From Paraburkholderia bryophila (lineage in GTDB: Bacteria; Pseudomonadota; Gammaproteobacteria; Burkholderiales; Burkholderiaceae): a stretch of DNA of 64,000 nt. Each line of letters starts with the position of its first letter. Within the stretch, counting starts at the first letter, position 1. The notes beneath the pieces are model-generated. The model did not search any database and had not been told where the DNA came from. It worked only from the letters and a program-made list of their open reading frames with translations. The stretch covers positions 1 through 64,000 of the forward strand of contig NZ_QLTK01000005.1 of assembly GCF_003269035.1 (NCBI RefSeq), in the 5' to 3' direction. Both the position numbers and the translations under genes were made by a program. This document shows, in pieces, positions 25,375 through 33,443 of this stretch.

Positions 25375-27314
25375 AGCCCCTCCTTGATCGCCGCCGTGCG
25401 TTGCGAGGGTTCGACGGCGCGGCTGTCGGCGTGGTCGACGGTGTCGTCGCCGAAGCGCTCGCGGATAAAGCCGACGATCCCCTGCGGAAACGCGATCACC
25501 AGCAGCAGGATCGCGAGGCCCAGCAGCGCCTGCCAATAATCGGTCTGGCGCGCCACGGTGTCCTGCAGCCAGGTAAATACCGCCGCGCCGACAATCGGGC
25601 CGGTCAGCGTCTGCAAACCGCCGAGCAGCACCATCACGAGGCCATCCACCGAACGGCTGACACTGATCACTTCCGGCGAGATCGTCCCTTTGGAGAAGGC
25701 ATACAGCGAACCGGCCAGCCCGCAGAACAGCGACGCGATCACGAACGCCGCCCACTGCACGCGCTTGACGTCGATGCCGATCGCCTCGGCACGCAGCACG
25801 GAATCGCGCGACGCACGCATCGCATAGCCGAGCGGCGAGAACAGCATCCTGCGCAACAGCCACACGCCAATCACGGCGCAGACCAGCGTGAGGTAATAAA
25901 ACGCCACCGGCGACGACAACCAGTTCGCTGGCCACAAGCCAAGAACGCCGTTGCTGCCACCGGTCACATCGTCCCACTGGAACACGACCGACCAGACGAT
26001 CTGCGCGAACGCGAGCGTCAGCATCGCGAGATAGACGCCGGAAAGCCGCACGCAGAACCAGCCGAACACCAGCGCGCCGCCCACCGCGAGCAGCGGACCG
26101 AGCAGCAGCGCGGCTTCCATGGGCAGATTCAGCACCTTGAGGAACAACGCGGCGCCGTATGCGCCGAGTCCGAAGTAAGCGGCGTGGCCGAACGAATGCA
26201 TGCCGCCGGGGCCCATGATGAAATGCAGGCTCGTGGCGAACAGCACGGCGATCAGAATTTCGACCAGCAGCACCGGCATATAGGGGAATGCGTTGGCCGC
26301 GAGCGGCGCCAGCACGAGAACCAGCAAGGCGAGCGCAGCCAGCCATTTGAGACGTTTTCCCGCGGGACGCAGCGGCGTTTCCGGCGCGGCCATGCCACGC
26401 ACCGCGGCCGTCGCGCGGCCCAGCAGCCCCCACGGACGCACCACCAGCACCGCCGCCATCACGACGAACTCAGCGACCAGCGTGAAGCGGCTCAACGACA
26501 CGCCGACGCCGAAGATCGTCACGTGCCCGATACCGATACACAACGCCTTGATCTCCGCAATGATCAACGCGGCGACGAACGCGCCCGGAATCGACCCCAT
26601 GCCGCCGACCACCACCACCACGAACGCGTTGCCGATCGTCTCCAGATCCAGCGACAGATTCGCCGACATGCGCGGCCCTTGCAGCGCGCCGCCCAGACCA
26701 GCCAGAAACGCGCCGACGAAAAACACACCGGTAAACAGCCACGCCTGATTGATGCCGAGCGCGCCGAGCATTTCGCGGTCCTGGGTTGCGGCACGCACCA
26801 GCGTGCCCCAACGCGTGCGCGTCAACGCGTACCAAAGCAGCAGCAACACCACGGGTCCGATCACGATCAACGCGATGTCGTAAGTCGGCAGCGGATGACC
26901 GAGGAATTCGACCGCGCCCGCCAGATGCGGGGCACGCGGTCCGAACAGATCTTCCGGGCCCCAAAGCCACAACGCGGCGTCGCGAAAGATCAGCACCAGC
27001 GCGAACGTGGCCAGCAGATGGAACAGTTCAGGCGCCTGGTAGATCCGCCGCAGCACGACCATTTCGACCAGCGCGCCGAGCACCGCGACCACCAGCGCGG
27101 CCGCCAGCACCGACAGCCAGAAGCCTCCGGTGGTCTGGCCGAAACGGCTCGCGATGCTGTACGCGACATAAATGCCGAACATATAGAACGAGCCGTGCGC
27201 AAAGTTGACGATGCGCGTCACGCCGAAGATCAACGACAAACCGGCGGCGACCAGAAACAGCGTCGACGCGTCGGCGAGTCCATTGACCAGCTGTACCAGC
27301 AAATTCGAAAGCAT
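25371..27314 (-). CDS. fused LivH-LivM branched-chain-type ABC permease
   Basis: This 647-residue protein contains both membrane subunits of a LIV-type importer in one chain. The first half is LivH-like (about residues 1-300: GLSLIFGVTRIVNFAHGSFYM, PRMSANLSLDLETIGNAF). The second half is LivM-like (about 320-640: GPGGMHSFGHAAYFGLGAYGAA, YAFSKGTISPEVISVSRSVDGLVMVLLGG). The usual arrangement is two separate genes. GAGG lies six bases ahead of the ATG at 27314. The substrate is inferred from the enzymes in the operon. Confidence 0.9.
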   Translation of the reverse strand: MLSNLLVQLVNGLADASTLFLVAAGLSLIFGVTRIVNFAHGSFYMFGIYVAYSIASRFGQTTGGFWLSVLAAALVVAVLGALVEMVVLRRIYQAPELFHLLATFALVLIFRDAALWLWGPEDLFGPRAPHLAGAVEFLGHPLPTYDIALIVIGPVVLLLLWYALTRTRWGTLVRAATQDREMLGALGINQAWLFTGVFFVGAFLAGLGGALQGPRMSANLSLDLETIGNAFVVVVVGGMGSIPGAFVAALIIAEIKALCIGIGHVTIFGVGVSLSRFTLVAEFVVMAAVLVVRPWGLLGRATAAVRGMAAPETPLRPAGKRLKWLAALALLVLVLAPLAANAFPYMPVLLVEILIAVLFATSLHFIMGPGGMHSFGHAAYFGLGAYGAALFLKVLNLPMEAALLLGPLLAVGGALVFGWFCVRLSGVYLAMLTLAFAQIVWSVVFQWDDVTGGSNGVLGLWPANWLSSPVAFYYLTLVCAVIGVWLLRRMLFSPLGYAMRASRDSVLRAEAIGIDVKRVQWAAFVIASLFCGLAGSLYAFSKGTISPEVISVSRSVDGLVMVLLGGLQTLTGPIVGAAVFTWLQDTVARQTDYWQALLGLAILLLVIAFPQGIVGFIRERFGDDTVDHADSRAVEPSQRTAAIKEGL

Positions 27315-27345
27315 CGCGACCCTCGGCAAATAACCGAATGCTAAC

Positions 27346-27930
27346 TCAGCGCAAACCGTCTTCGCCCTTGATCTCGCTCGCCTGCAGGCCGCCAATGCGC
27401 GGCAGCGGCCGGCCCGAGGCCGTTACGGCGACGGCCACCACGATCTCGTGCGCGCGCGGCGCGTCCGACACGCGCGCTTCGATCGCGTCGAAATGGCTGC
27501 GCACGAAGGCGGCGTCTTTGTGGCCGAGCGGCACGTCGATCGCGGTGCCGAGCGTGCCGATTTTTTTCGCCGACGGCACCAGCGCCGCGCCCTTCTCGAC
27601 CGCCACGCGTAGCGGTGCGCCGAGCTTGGGGTGCAGGATCGCAGCGGCGTGCTCCAGTTCGCCCGCCTCGCCCACGATCGCGGCTTTGCCGTAACTCTGC
27701 GCGTCGCCCGGTGCAATGCCCAGTGCCTCGACGCACTTGTTGCCGAGCAACGCGCCGAGTTCTTCGCCGGCTTCGATCAATGCGTCGAGTTTGGTCTCGT
27801 AACGACCCGCGTACGGATTGTCGATCACCGCCATGGCGACCGCCCGGCGCGTGGGTGGATCGATCGTCTGGCCCATTTCAATACGTGTTTCGTCCACTTG
27901 CACGACCAGCTTGCGAAGCTTGATTGCCAT
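27346..27930 (-). CDS. AA_synth (DUF1185) family protein, copy 1
   Basis: This 194-residue protein belongs to the family called amino acid synthesis in databases, whose biochemical role is not established. It is paralogous to the next upstream gene. Shared blocks are NPYAGRYE, GKAAIVGEAGELEHAAAILHP, the VPSAKKIGTLGTAIDVPLGHKDAAFVRSHFDAIE region and a closing GEDGLR. It lies 31 bases ahead of the permease gene. A role in ring or amide chemistry after hydroxylation is possible but unproven. Confidence 0.8.
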   Translation of the reverse strand: MAIKLRKLVVQVDETRIEMGQTIDPPTRRAVAMAVIDNPYAGRYETKLDALIEAGEELGALLGNKCVEALGIAPGDAQSYGKAAIVGEAGELEHAAAILHPKLGAPLRVAVEKGAALVPSAKKIGTLGTAIDVPLGHKDAAFVRSHFDAIEARVSDAPRAHEIVVAVAVTASGRPLPRIGGLQASEIKGEDGLR

Positions 27931-27997
27931 TTCGCTCTCCGAGTTTTCAATGCCTGCCTGGGCGTTTTTTGCCGATGCGTCGGGTCCGGCCGTTACT

Positions 27998-28588
27998 TCA
28001 GCGCAAACCGTCCTTACCCACGATCGCTTCTTTCGCAAGCCCGCCGACGCGCGCATGCACGCGCTGCCCAGTGCTCATCACGAGGATGTACACGAGTTCG
28101 TCCGCGGCGGGCGCGCCGGGCACGCGCACTTCGATCGCGTCGAAATGACTGCGCACATAGCTCGCGTTGACGTGCGTGAGCGGCACGTCAAGCGTGGCGG
28201 AAGGCGCGCCGACCTTCTTGGTGGAGGGCACGATCGCGTTAGTCGGCACGCCGTTTTTCTCCAGCAGCTCGCGCATCGCATAGCCGCCGGGAACATGCCA
28301 CAGCGCGCCATGTTCGAGTTCGCCGCGCGCGCCGACAATCGCGCCCTTGCCGTAGCCCTCGATCGACGCATGCGGCACGGCCATCGCCGCGAGCAGCCGT
28401 TGCGCCATGTCGAAGCCGATTGGTTTGAGCGCTTCCATGGCGTGCTCGATGGTCGCTTCATAACGGCCGGCGAAGGGATTCGTCATCACCGCGGCAATCG
28501 CGCCGCGCCTGAGCGGCTGCGCGGGCGCGGGGCCGAATTCGTGAAAAATATCTTCGACGTGCGTCAGCACGCGGCGTATTTCGAACAC
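27998..28588 (-). CDS. AA_synth (DUF1185) family protein, copy 2
   Basis: This 196-residue paralogue of the following gene has NPFAGRYE, GKGAIVGARGELEHGALWH, VPSTKKVGAPSATLDVPLTHVNASYVRSHFDAIE-type blocks and a closing GKDGLR. The start is GTG at 28588. Its AGGAGG ribosome binding site lies inside the last codons of the UPF0280 gene, which it overlaps by 25 bases, so the two are translationally coupled. The function is unknown. The tandem pair may form a hetero-oligomer. Confidence 0.8.
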   Translation of the reverse strand: MFEIRRVLTHVEDIFHEFGPAPAQPLRRGAIAAVMTNPFAGRYEATIEHAMEALKPIGFDMAQRLLAAMAVPHASIEGYGKGAIVGARGELEHGALWHVPGGYAMRELLEKNGVPTNAIVPSTKKVGAPSATLDVPLTHVNASYVRSHFDAIEVRVPGAPAADELVYILVMSTGQRVHARVGGLAKEAIVGKDGLR

Positions 28589-29529
28589 GGAGCCTCCTTG
28601 TTCATCTGAGCGCGCTGGGTGAGCAACGCGCCGGTACGTGTGTCCTCGTGAAGTCCGGCGACCCGCACGCGTCCTTGCAGGAACAGCGCGGCGCCTTCTA
28701 TCAAGCCCTGTTCGCGCAGACGTCGCGCGGTTTCGACGCCGCGCGCCAGCGCGAAATCGATCAACGGTTGCGGTAACGCGGGGACGTCGACGGTCACGAG
28801 CAGGTCGCCGAGATCGCTATCGTCTTTCAACGACGACGCCGGACGGCGCACGATGCCCGCATGGTCGAGATTGACCGCGTTGGCGACGACGGTTGCGGCG
28901 GCGTCGGCGGTGGCCGCGTCGCGCGCGAGCACGGTCACGCTATCGGCGATGCCCAGGCTGAAGCTGCGACCACGCCATCCGCTGGTCGCGATACCGCGAA
29001 TCGGCTGGGTGGCGTCGAGCGTCAGGTTGGCGTCGAGCGTCAGGTTGGCGTCGAGCGTCTGAGCGTTCGAGAGTCTTGCGCCGGACAACTGCGCGAGGTC
29101 CGCGAATACACCGATGCGGTATTGCTGCCCTTCGGACAAATACAACGCAATGTCGCCACCGTTGTTGATATACGCGCGCGCGATGCCTCGACGTGCAAAT
29201 GCGGCGATCAATTCGTCGGCGACGCTGCCCGCCACGGCCGCCATCGGCGTCACGTAGCGCGCGCGATGCGGATGGCACGCGGACCACATGCGGCGAGCCA
29301 CGGCGCCTTCTGGACCCTTGTCGTTCAGCGGCGCCGGGTGCTTAAGCGGCTGCCGCAGCAGCGTCAACTCGCCCACCAGTTCCGGCAATACGTCGACAAA
29401 ACGCGTCCAGCACGCGTCGTAAGCGGCTTGCAGCGCCGCGGGCTCGCCGTCGGCCTCGAGGATCAGATCGATCGGCCCGTGCTGCCAGTGCAAGCGGGTC
29501 GCATCGAGCCGGGTGCGGGTGGGGTTCAT
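28564..29529 (-). CDS. UPF0280 (ApbE-like) protein
   Basis: This 321-residue protein is of the UPF0280 family, a relative of the ApbE flavin transferase fold. Family stretches are MAAVAGSVADELIAAF, RAYINNGGDIALYL, PIRGIATSGWRGRSFSLGIADSVTVLA and DAAATVVANAVN. It lies between the reductase and the AA_synth genes. ApbE proteins attach FMN covalently to target proteins, so a flavin-loading role for the neighbouring reductase is a reasonable inference. The gene contains an in-frame 18-base tandem duplication. The C-terminal tail overlaps the next gene. Confidence 0.82.
   Translation of the reverse strand: MNPTRTRLDATRLHWQHGPIDLILEADGEPAALQAAYDACWTRFVDVLPELVGELTLLRQPLKHPAPLNDKGPEGAVARRMWSACHPHRARYVTPMAAVAGSVADELIAAFARRGIARAYINNGGDIALYLSEGQQYRIGVFADLAQLSGARLSNAQTLDANLTLDANLTLDATQPIRGIATSGWRGRSFSLGIADSVTVLARDAATADAAATVVANAVNLDHAGIVRRPASSLKDDSDLGDLLVTVDVPALPQPLIDFALARGVETARRLREQGLIEGAALFLQGRVRVAGLHEDTRTGALLTQRAQMNKEAPCSKYAAC
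29011..29058. repeat. in-frame tandem repeat, 18-bp unit, about 2.7 copies
   Basis: The unit ggcgtcgagcgtcaggtt occupies 29011-29028 and 29029-29046 with no mismatch, followed by 12 bases of a third copy. On the coding strand this reads as TLDANL repeated. It adds residues in a surface-loop-like region of the UPF0280 protein and keeps the frame. Confidence 0.85.
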
Positions 29530-29581
29530 GGCGTTCGTCCTGGTCGCATGGGTCGCTTTCTTCGTCCGTCACAGGAGCCGG

Positions 29582-31198
29582 TTAGCCGAGCATCGGCGGC
29601 ATGGCCGGCGGCCACGGATTGTCGGGATTGCTCGCCAGCGTGCGGCGCGCGAGCGGTGCGCCTTCCGTGTGGTCCGGCCCGTTCGCCAGCACACTCTCCA
29701 GCGAACGCACCGCGTCGAGATGTCCGCCCAGGTCACGATACGCGTCGTACGTCATGGTGAACTCGATCGGCGCAACCAGTGCGGGCGTCGGCACCGTGCC
29801 GAAGGCATGGTCGGGCATACGCGATACGTCCACCATGACGGTGATGCCGCCGCCCGGCCACACGTAAGCGGGCGCGCCGCCGCAGGTCACGTTGACGAGT
29901 TTCTGTTTGATCGCGCGCGTGAGCAACACCGGGTTTTCGGTCGCGCCCGCGCGCAGACTGCCGCCCGCGCCGCCGAGAAACAGCACGGTGGCCAGCGACG
30001 GCTCGCAGTTCTCGCCAATCCGTTCGACCGTGCGACGCACGGCGTCCGGCATGGCTGCGATGCGCGGCACGAGATCGTGATCGAGTTCGTACCACTGCGC
30101 ATGTTCGCCGGTCGTCGACACCATCAGCAGACGCATGCCCGGCTTCGCGACCGCCGGATCGAAGCCTTCGACAATTGCCAGCGGATCGTGAATGTCGGTG
30201 CCGCCCCAACCGGTACCGGGATTCGCCACCTGGAAATAACGGCCCGGCGTCGATTTCCGCCCGCGAATCTTCAGACCCGAACGCGCCATGCCGAGACAGC
30301 GGCCTGCCTGATGTTCGGTCAATACGCCGGTAATGTGGTCGTCGACCACCACGACTTCATCCACATGATCGAACCACTGTTTCGCGAAGATACCGATGGT
30401 GGCCGAACCGCAGCCCACTCGCATACGCTGCTCTTCGACGCCATCCACGATCGGCGCGGCGCCCGCGCGAATCACCAGACTCGCGCCGCCGTCGATCGTG
30501 AATTCCACCGCTTGCTTGTTGCCGAGCGCCAGCATCATGTCGCAGGTTACGCGGCCTTCTTTCTTGCTGCCGCCGGTCAGGTGATGCACGCCGCCGAGGC
30601 TCAGCATTTGCGAGCCGTATTCCGCGGTCGTGACGTGGCCGACGATCTCCCCCTGGCAACGCACGTTCGATTGCTCAGGGCCGAGAAAGCGGTCGGTGTC
30701 GATCTTTACCTTGAAGCTGCAATAGCTGAAAATCCCTTCCGTGACGACGGTGATCATATCGACGTCGTCGCGTTTGGACGCGACGATAAACGGCGCGGGC
30801 TTGTAGTCGGGATACGTGGAAGATGCGCCGATACCGGTGACGAACAACGACGGGTCGGCCAGCGAATCTTGCGTGGGAGACGCTGCACCAAATTCGATCG
30901 TGGTATCGGTGAGATTGGCGGGATTGGTTTTATCAAGGCTCGCGGCATCGGCACGCGACAGAAACACCACCGGATCGACGCGAATCAATCTTCCCTGCGC
31001 ATTCGCATAACGATCGCACGCACCGGTGCGGCCCTCGGATATCTGGCACAGCACCGGGCAGGCATTGCACTCGATCTTGTTCGTCGCCATGCGCTCGCTG
31101 CGCGGCGCGGCTTTTTCGAGCACGGTGGGACCTGGCGTCGACGCGGTTTCACCGTCGACGCGCTCGGCACCGAAATCGACCTTCGTATGTTCTGTCAT
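29582..31198 (-). CDS. 6-hydroxynicotinate reductase-like iron-sulfur flavoprotein
   Basis: This 538-residue protein resembles 6-hydroxynicotinate reductase, which reduces 6-hydroxynicotinate to 1,4,5,6-tetrahydro-6-oxonicotinate in Eubacterium barkeri. A four-cysteine cluster motif lies near the N-terminus: C44, C47, C51 and C61 (IECNACPVLC...GACDRY). Other conserved stretches are GIFSYCSFKVKIDT, VRCQGEIVGHVTTAEYGS and GGVHHLTGGSKKEGR. AGAT at residues 417-420 resembles an ApbE flavinylation motif. It is the first gene of the long operon. An alternative ATG at 31222 is equally possible. The electron donor is unknown; no ferredoxin gene is adjacent. Confidence 0.85.
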   Translation of the reverse strand: MTEHTKVDFGAERVDGETASTPGPTVLEKAAPRSERMATNKIECNACPVLCQISEGRTGACDRYANAQGRLIRVDPVVFLSRADAASLDKTNPANLTDTTIEFGAASPTQDSLADPSLFVTGIGASSTYPDYKPAPFIVASKRDDVDMITVVTEGIFSYCSFKVKIDTDRFLGPEQSNVRCQGEIVGHVTTAEYGSQMLSLGGVHHLTGGSKKEGRVTCDMMLALGNKQAVEFTIDGGASLVIRAGAAPIVDGVEEQRMRVGCGSATIGIFAKQWFDHVDEVVVVDDHITGVLTEHQAGRCLGMARSGLKIRGRKSTPGRYFQVANPGTGWGGTDIHDPLAIVEGFDPAVAKPGMRLLMVSTTGEHAQWYELDHDLVPRIAAMPDAVRRTVERIGENCEPSLATVLFLGGAGGSLRAGATENPVLLTRAIKQKLVNVTCGGAPAYVWPGGGITVMVDVSRMPDHAFGTVPTPALVAPIEFTMTYDAYRDLGGHLDAVRSLESVLANGPDHTEGAPLARRTLASNPDNPWPPAMPPMLG

Positions 31199-31467
31199 GG
31201 CGGGGTTTCCATACGACGACATTACAATCGGTCCTGCTCCGGCTGACGAATAACCCTTGTTTCAAGGCATTTTCGCGTGCTTCGCCGCGCTCCATGTTGC
31301 GGTCACTCACCATTCGTGTAGTATCCGCTACACCAAACTCGTTAGAAATCTACTCGATCAAATTAGTCTGCGCAACGTGTTTCACGCCGTTCACTTCAAT
31401 GGTGCAACGCGACATCGGGGTGTAGCATGCCGTTCAACGTGAGCTAACAAAGAGAGCCGAGACCGCC
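31199..31467. promoter_or_regulatory. divergent promoter region with two inverted repeats
   Basis: The 270-base spacer between the reductase operon and the TetR gene contains GTGTAG-N6-CTACAC at 31316-31333, a perfect dyad, and CCTTG-N3-CAAGG at 31255-31267. The first is the better candidate for the TetR operator. It lies about 118 bases from the reductase start and 135 from the TetR start. AT-rich sequence around 31340-31365 may hold a promoter. Confidence 0.55.
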
Positions 31468-32184
31468 ATGAGTCCCACTGCCGCCCGCAAGCCGGGCGCT
31501 ACCGGTATCCGTGCGAAGCAGGCGCAAGACACGCGCGCCAAGATCCTCAAAGCGGCCATCAAGGTCTTCGCGAAGCAAGGCTATGCCAGCGGCCGGATCG
31601 AGAGTATTTCAAAGGCCGCGCGTTCGCACGACCGCATGATCTACTACTACTTCGGCAGCAAGGAACAGTTGTTCGTCGAAGTACTGGAAACGATCTACAC
31701 GCAGTTCAACGAGGCGGAGAGCCGACTCCATCTCGACCTGGACGATCCCGTGCGCGGTCTCGAACAAATGGTGGAATTCGTCTGGCAGTATTACCTCGAC
31801 CATCCCGAGTTCGTCACGTTGCTGTCGAGCGAGAATCTGCATCAAGGCAAGCATGCGAAGAAGTCGCTCAAGCTGAAAGAGATTTCGGGCTACGCGATTT
31901 CCGTCGTGCAACAGCTATTGGATGCGGGTCAGGCGCAACAGGTATTTCGCACCGACGTCGCCGCGCGCGACGTGTATCTCATGATTGCGTCGCTCGGCTA
32001 TTTTTATAACGCCAACCAGTACACATTGGGCGCGTTTCTCGGCGAACCGCTCATGGACAAGGCTGCGCTCGCGCATTGGCGCGAGGTCATCAAAGACACG
32101 GTGTTGCGCGCGGTGCGTCTGGCGTTGCCGGCGAGCGCGGCGGCTCCGGCCGCAGTGATCGATCGCGAACGCGGCGCTGCATAA
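31468..32184 (+). CDS. TetR-family regulator, probable controller of the N-heterocycle operon
   Basis: This 238-residue regulator has its helix-turn-helix at about residues 23-70 (DTRAKILKAAIKVFAKQGYASGRIESIS, then RMIYYYFGSKEQLF) followed by a helical ligand domain with LSSENLHQGKHAKKS. It is transcribed divergently from the reductase-to-binding-protein operon, which is the usual position for the local repressor. A basic N-terminal extension of about 20 residues precedes the DNA-binding domain. The effector is probably a pathway intermediate, by inference only. Confidence 0.88.
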   Translation: MSPTAARKPGATGIRAKQAQDTRAKILKAAIKVFAKQGYASGRIESISKAARSHDRMIYYYFGSKEQLFVEVLETIYTQFNEAESRLHLDLDDPVRGLEQMVEFVWQYYLDHPEFVTLLSSENLHQGKHAKKSLKLKEISGYAISVVQQLLDAGQAQQVFRTDVAARDVYLMIASLGYFYNANQYTLGAFLGEPLMDKAALAHWREVIKDTVLRAVRLALPASAAAPAAVIDRERGAA

Positions 32185-32186
32185 AA

Positions 32187-32222
32187 AAACGCGCGCCATT
32201 TGACCGGCGCGCGTTTCGTTTC
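32187..32222. terminator. bidirectional terminator hairpin
   Basis: An 11-bp perfect stem (32187-32197 with 32206-32216) has an A tract on its left and TTTCGTTT on its right. It lies between the TetR stop and the convergent pcaC-type gene. Confidence 0.85.
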
Positions 32223-32254
32223 TTGACAGCCTGACAGCGTGTCGATGTACAGCG

Positions 32255-32650
32255 TCAAGGCGCAGCGGCCGCCGCGTCGTCTTCGCGAAACAGTTTATCG
32301 GCGAGATGAAACGCCGAGTTAGCCGCCGGCACGCCGCAATATATCGCGGTTTGCAACAGCACTTCTTTAATCTGCTCGCGCGTCACGCCATTGTTCTTCG
32401 CGGCGCGCAGATGCAAGGCCAGCTCTTCGCTGCGGTTGAGCGCCACCATCATCGCGATGGTCAGCAAACTGCGCGTATGACGCGGCAAGCCCTCGCGCGT
32501 CCAGATTTCGCCCCACGCGTAGCGCGTGATCAGGTTCTGGAATTCTTCCGTCAGCTCCGTGCGGTTCGCCAGCGACCGATCGACGTGCGCGCTACCCAGC
32601 ACCGCGCGGCGCACGTCGAGTCCCGCTTCGTAGCGATCTTCGTCGTTCAT
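32255..32650 (-). CDS. pcaC: 4-carboxymuconolactone decarboxylase
   Basis: This 131-residue enzyme converts 4-carboxymuconolactone to 3-oxoadipate enol-lactone in the protocatechuate branch of the beta-ketoadipate pathway. The family motif is clear: YAWGEIWTREGLPRHTRSLLTIAM, LHLRAAKNNGVT and LLQTAIYCGVPAANSAF. Length is normal for the small homo-oligomeric enzyme. Its ATG overlaps the stop of pcaD by four bases. It is the last gene of the pcaIJBDC run. Confidence 0.93.
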   Translation of the reverse strand: MNDEDRYEAGLDVRRAVLGSAHVDRSLANRTELTEEFQNLITRYAWGEIWTREGLPRHTRSLLTIAMMVALNRSEELALHLRAAKNNGVTREQIKEVLLQTAIYCGVPAANSAFHLADKLFREDDAAAAAP

Positions 32651-33438
32651 TTCGCCTCCGTCAGAAACTCGAGCACGGTCTTCGTGAACGCGTCGACCTG
32701 CTCGATGTTGGATATGTGCGAGGCGTCCAGTTCGACGTAACGCGCGCCCGGAATCGACGCCGCCAACTCGCGGCCTTGCGCCGGCGTGGCGGCAAGATCG
32801 TGCGTGCCGCTAATCACCAGGGTTGGCAGTTTGATGCCGGCGGTTTCGGGACGCAGATCGGTCGCGTCGATCGCGTCGCAATTGGAGGCGTAGCCTTCCT
32901 TATCGGTATGCACGAAGACGTCGCGGATCATGGCGAGCACGACCGGCTCGCGCTCGATGTACTCGGCCGTGAACCAGCGCGGCAAGACCGCGTCGGCGAG
33001 TGCGCGCATGCCTTCGCTACGCGCTCGCGCGGCACGCGGCACCCACACTTCGGGCGAGCCGATGCGCGCCGCCGTATTGCACAGCACGACGCGTTCGAAC
33101 CGGTCCGCATGACGCGCGGCCAACGCGACGCCGGTCAGGCCGCCCATCGACAGTCCGCAAAAATTCGCGCGGGCGATCTTCAGCGTGTCCATCAGGCCGA
33201 GCACGTCGCCGGTCAATTGGTCGATCGTGTACGGACCCTTCGGCGCTTCGGAATGGCCGTGGCCGCGCGTGTCGTAGCGCAGCACGCGAAACTGGCGGGA
33301 CAGCGCCGCAACTTGCGGCGTCCACATGGACAGATCGCTGCCGAGCGAATTCGACAGCACGATCCACGGCGCGCTGCCGTGCCGGTCGCCGTCGATTCGA
33401 TAGTGAAGCTCGGTGCCGTTGACTGCGGCGTATGGCAT
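32647..33438 (-). CDS. pcaD: 3-oxoadipate enol-lactonase
   Basis: This 263-residue alpha/beta hydrolase opens 3-oxoadipate enol-lactone to 3-oxoadipate. The nucleophile is S97 in GLSMGG. The acid is in VISGTHD and the His in ASHISNIEQ. The N-terminal part (SNSLGSDLSMWTPQ, LRYDTRGHGHSEAP) is typical of PcaD/CatD. It lies between pcaB (five bases upstream) and pcaC (overlapping). Confidence 0.93.
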   Translation of the reverse strand: MPYAAVNGTELHYRIDGDRHGSAPWIVLSNSLGSDLSMWTPQVAALSRQFRVLRYDTRGHGHSEAPKGPYTIDQLTGDVLGLMDTLKIARANFCGLSMGGLTGVALAARHADRFERVVLCNTAARIGSPEVWVPRAARARSEGMRALADAVLPRWFTAEYIEREPVVLAMIRDVFVHTDKEGYASNCDAIDATDLRPETAGIKLPTLVISGTHDLAATPAQGRELAASIPGARYVELDASHISNIEQVDAFTKTVLEFLTEAK

Positions 33439-33443
33439 GCCGG

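Noticed and set aside
25401..27344. 647-residue plus-strand frame opposite the fused permease
   Set aside because: Composition is dominated by Arg, His, Gln and Glu, with no family features. The minus-strand permease explains the region.
29513..31246. 577-residue plus-strand frame opposite the reductase
   Set aside because: An antisense shadow without motifs. The minus-strand protein has a Cys cluster and clear family blocks.
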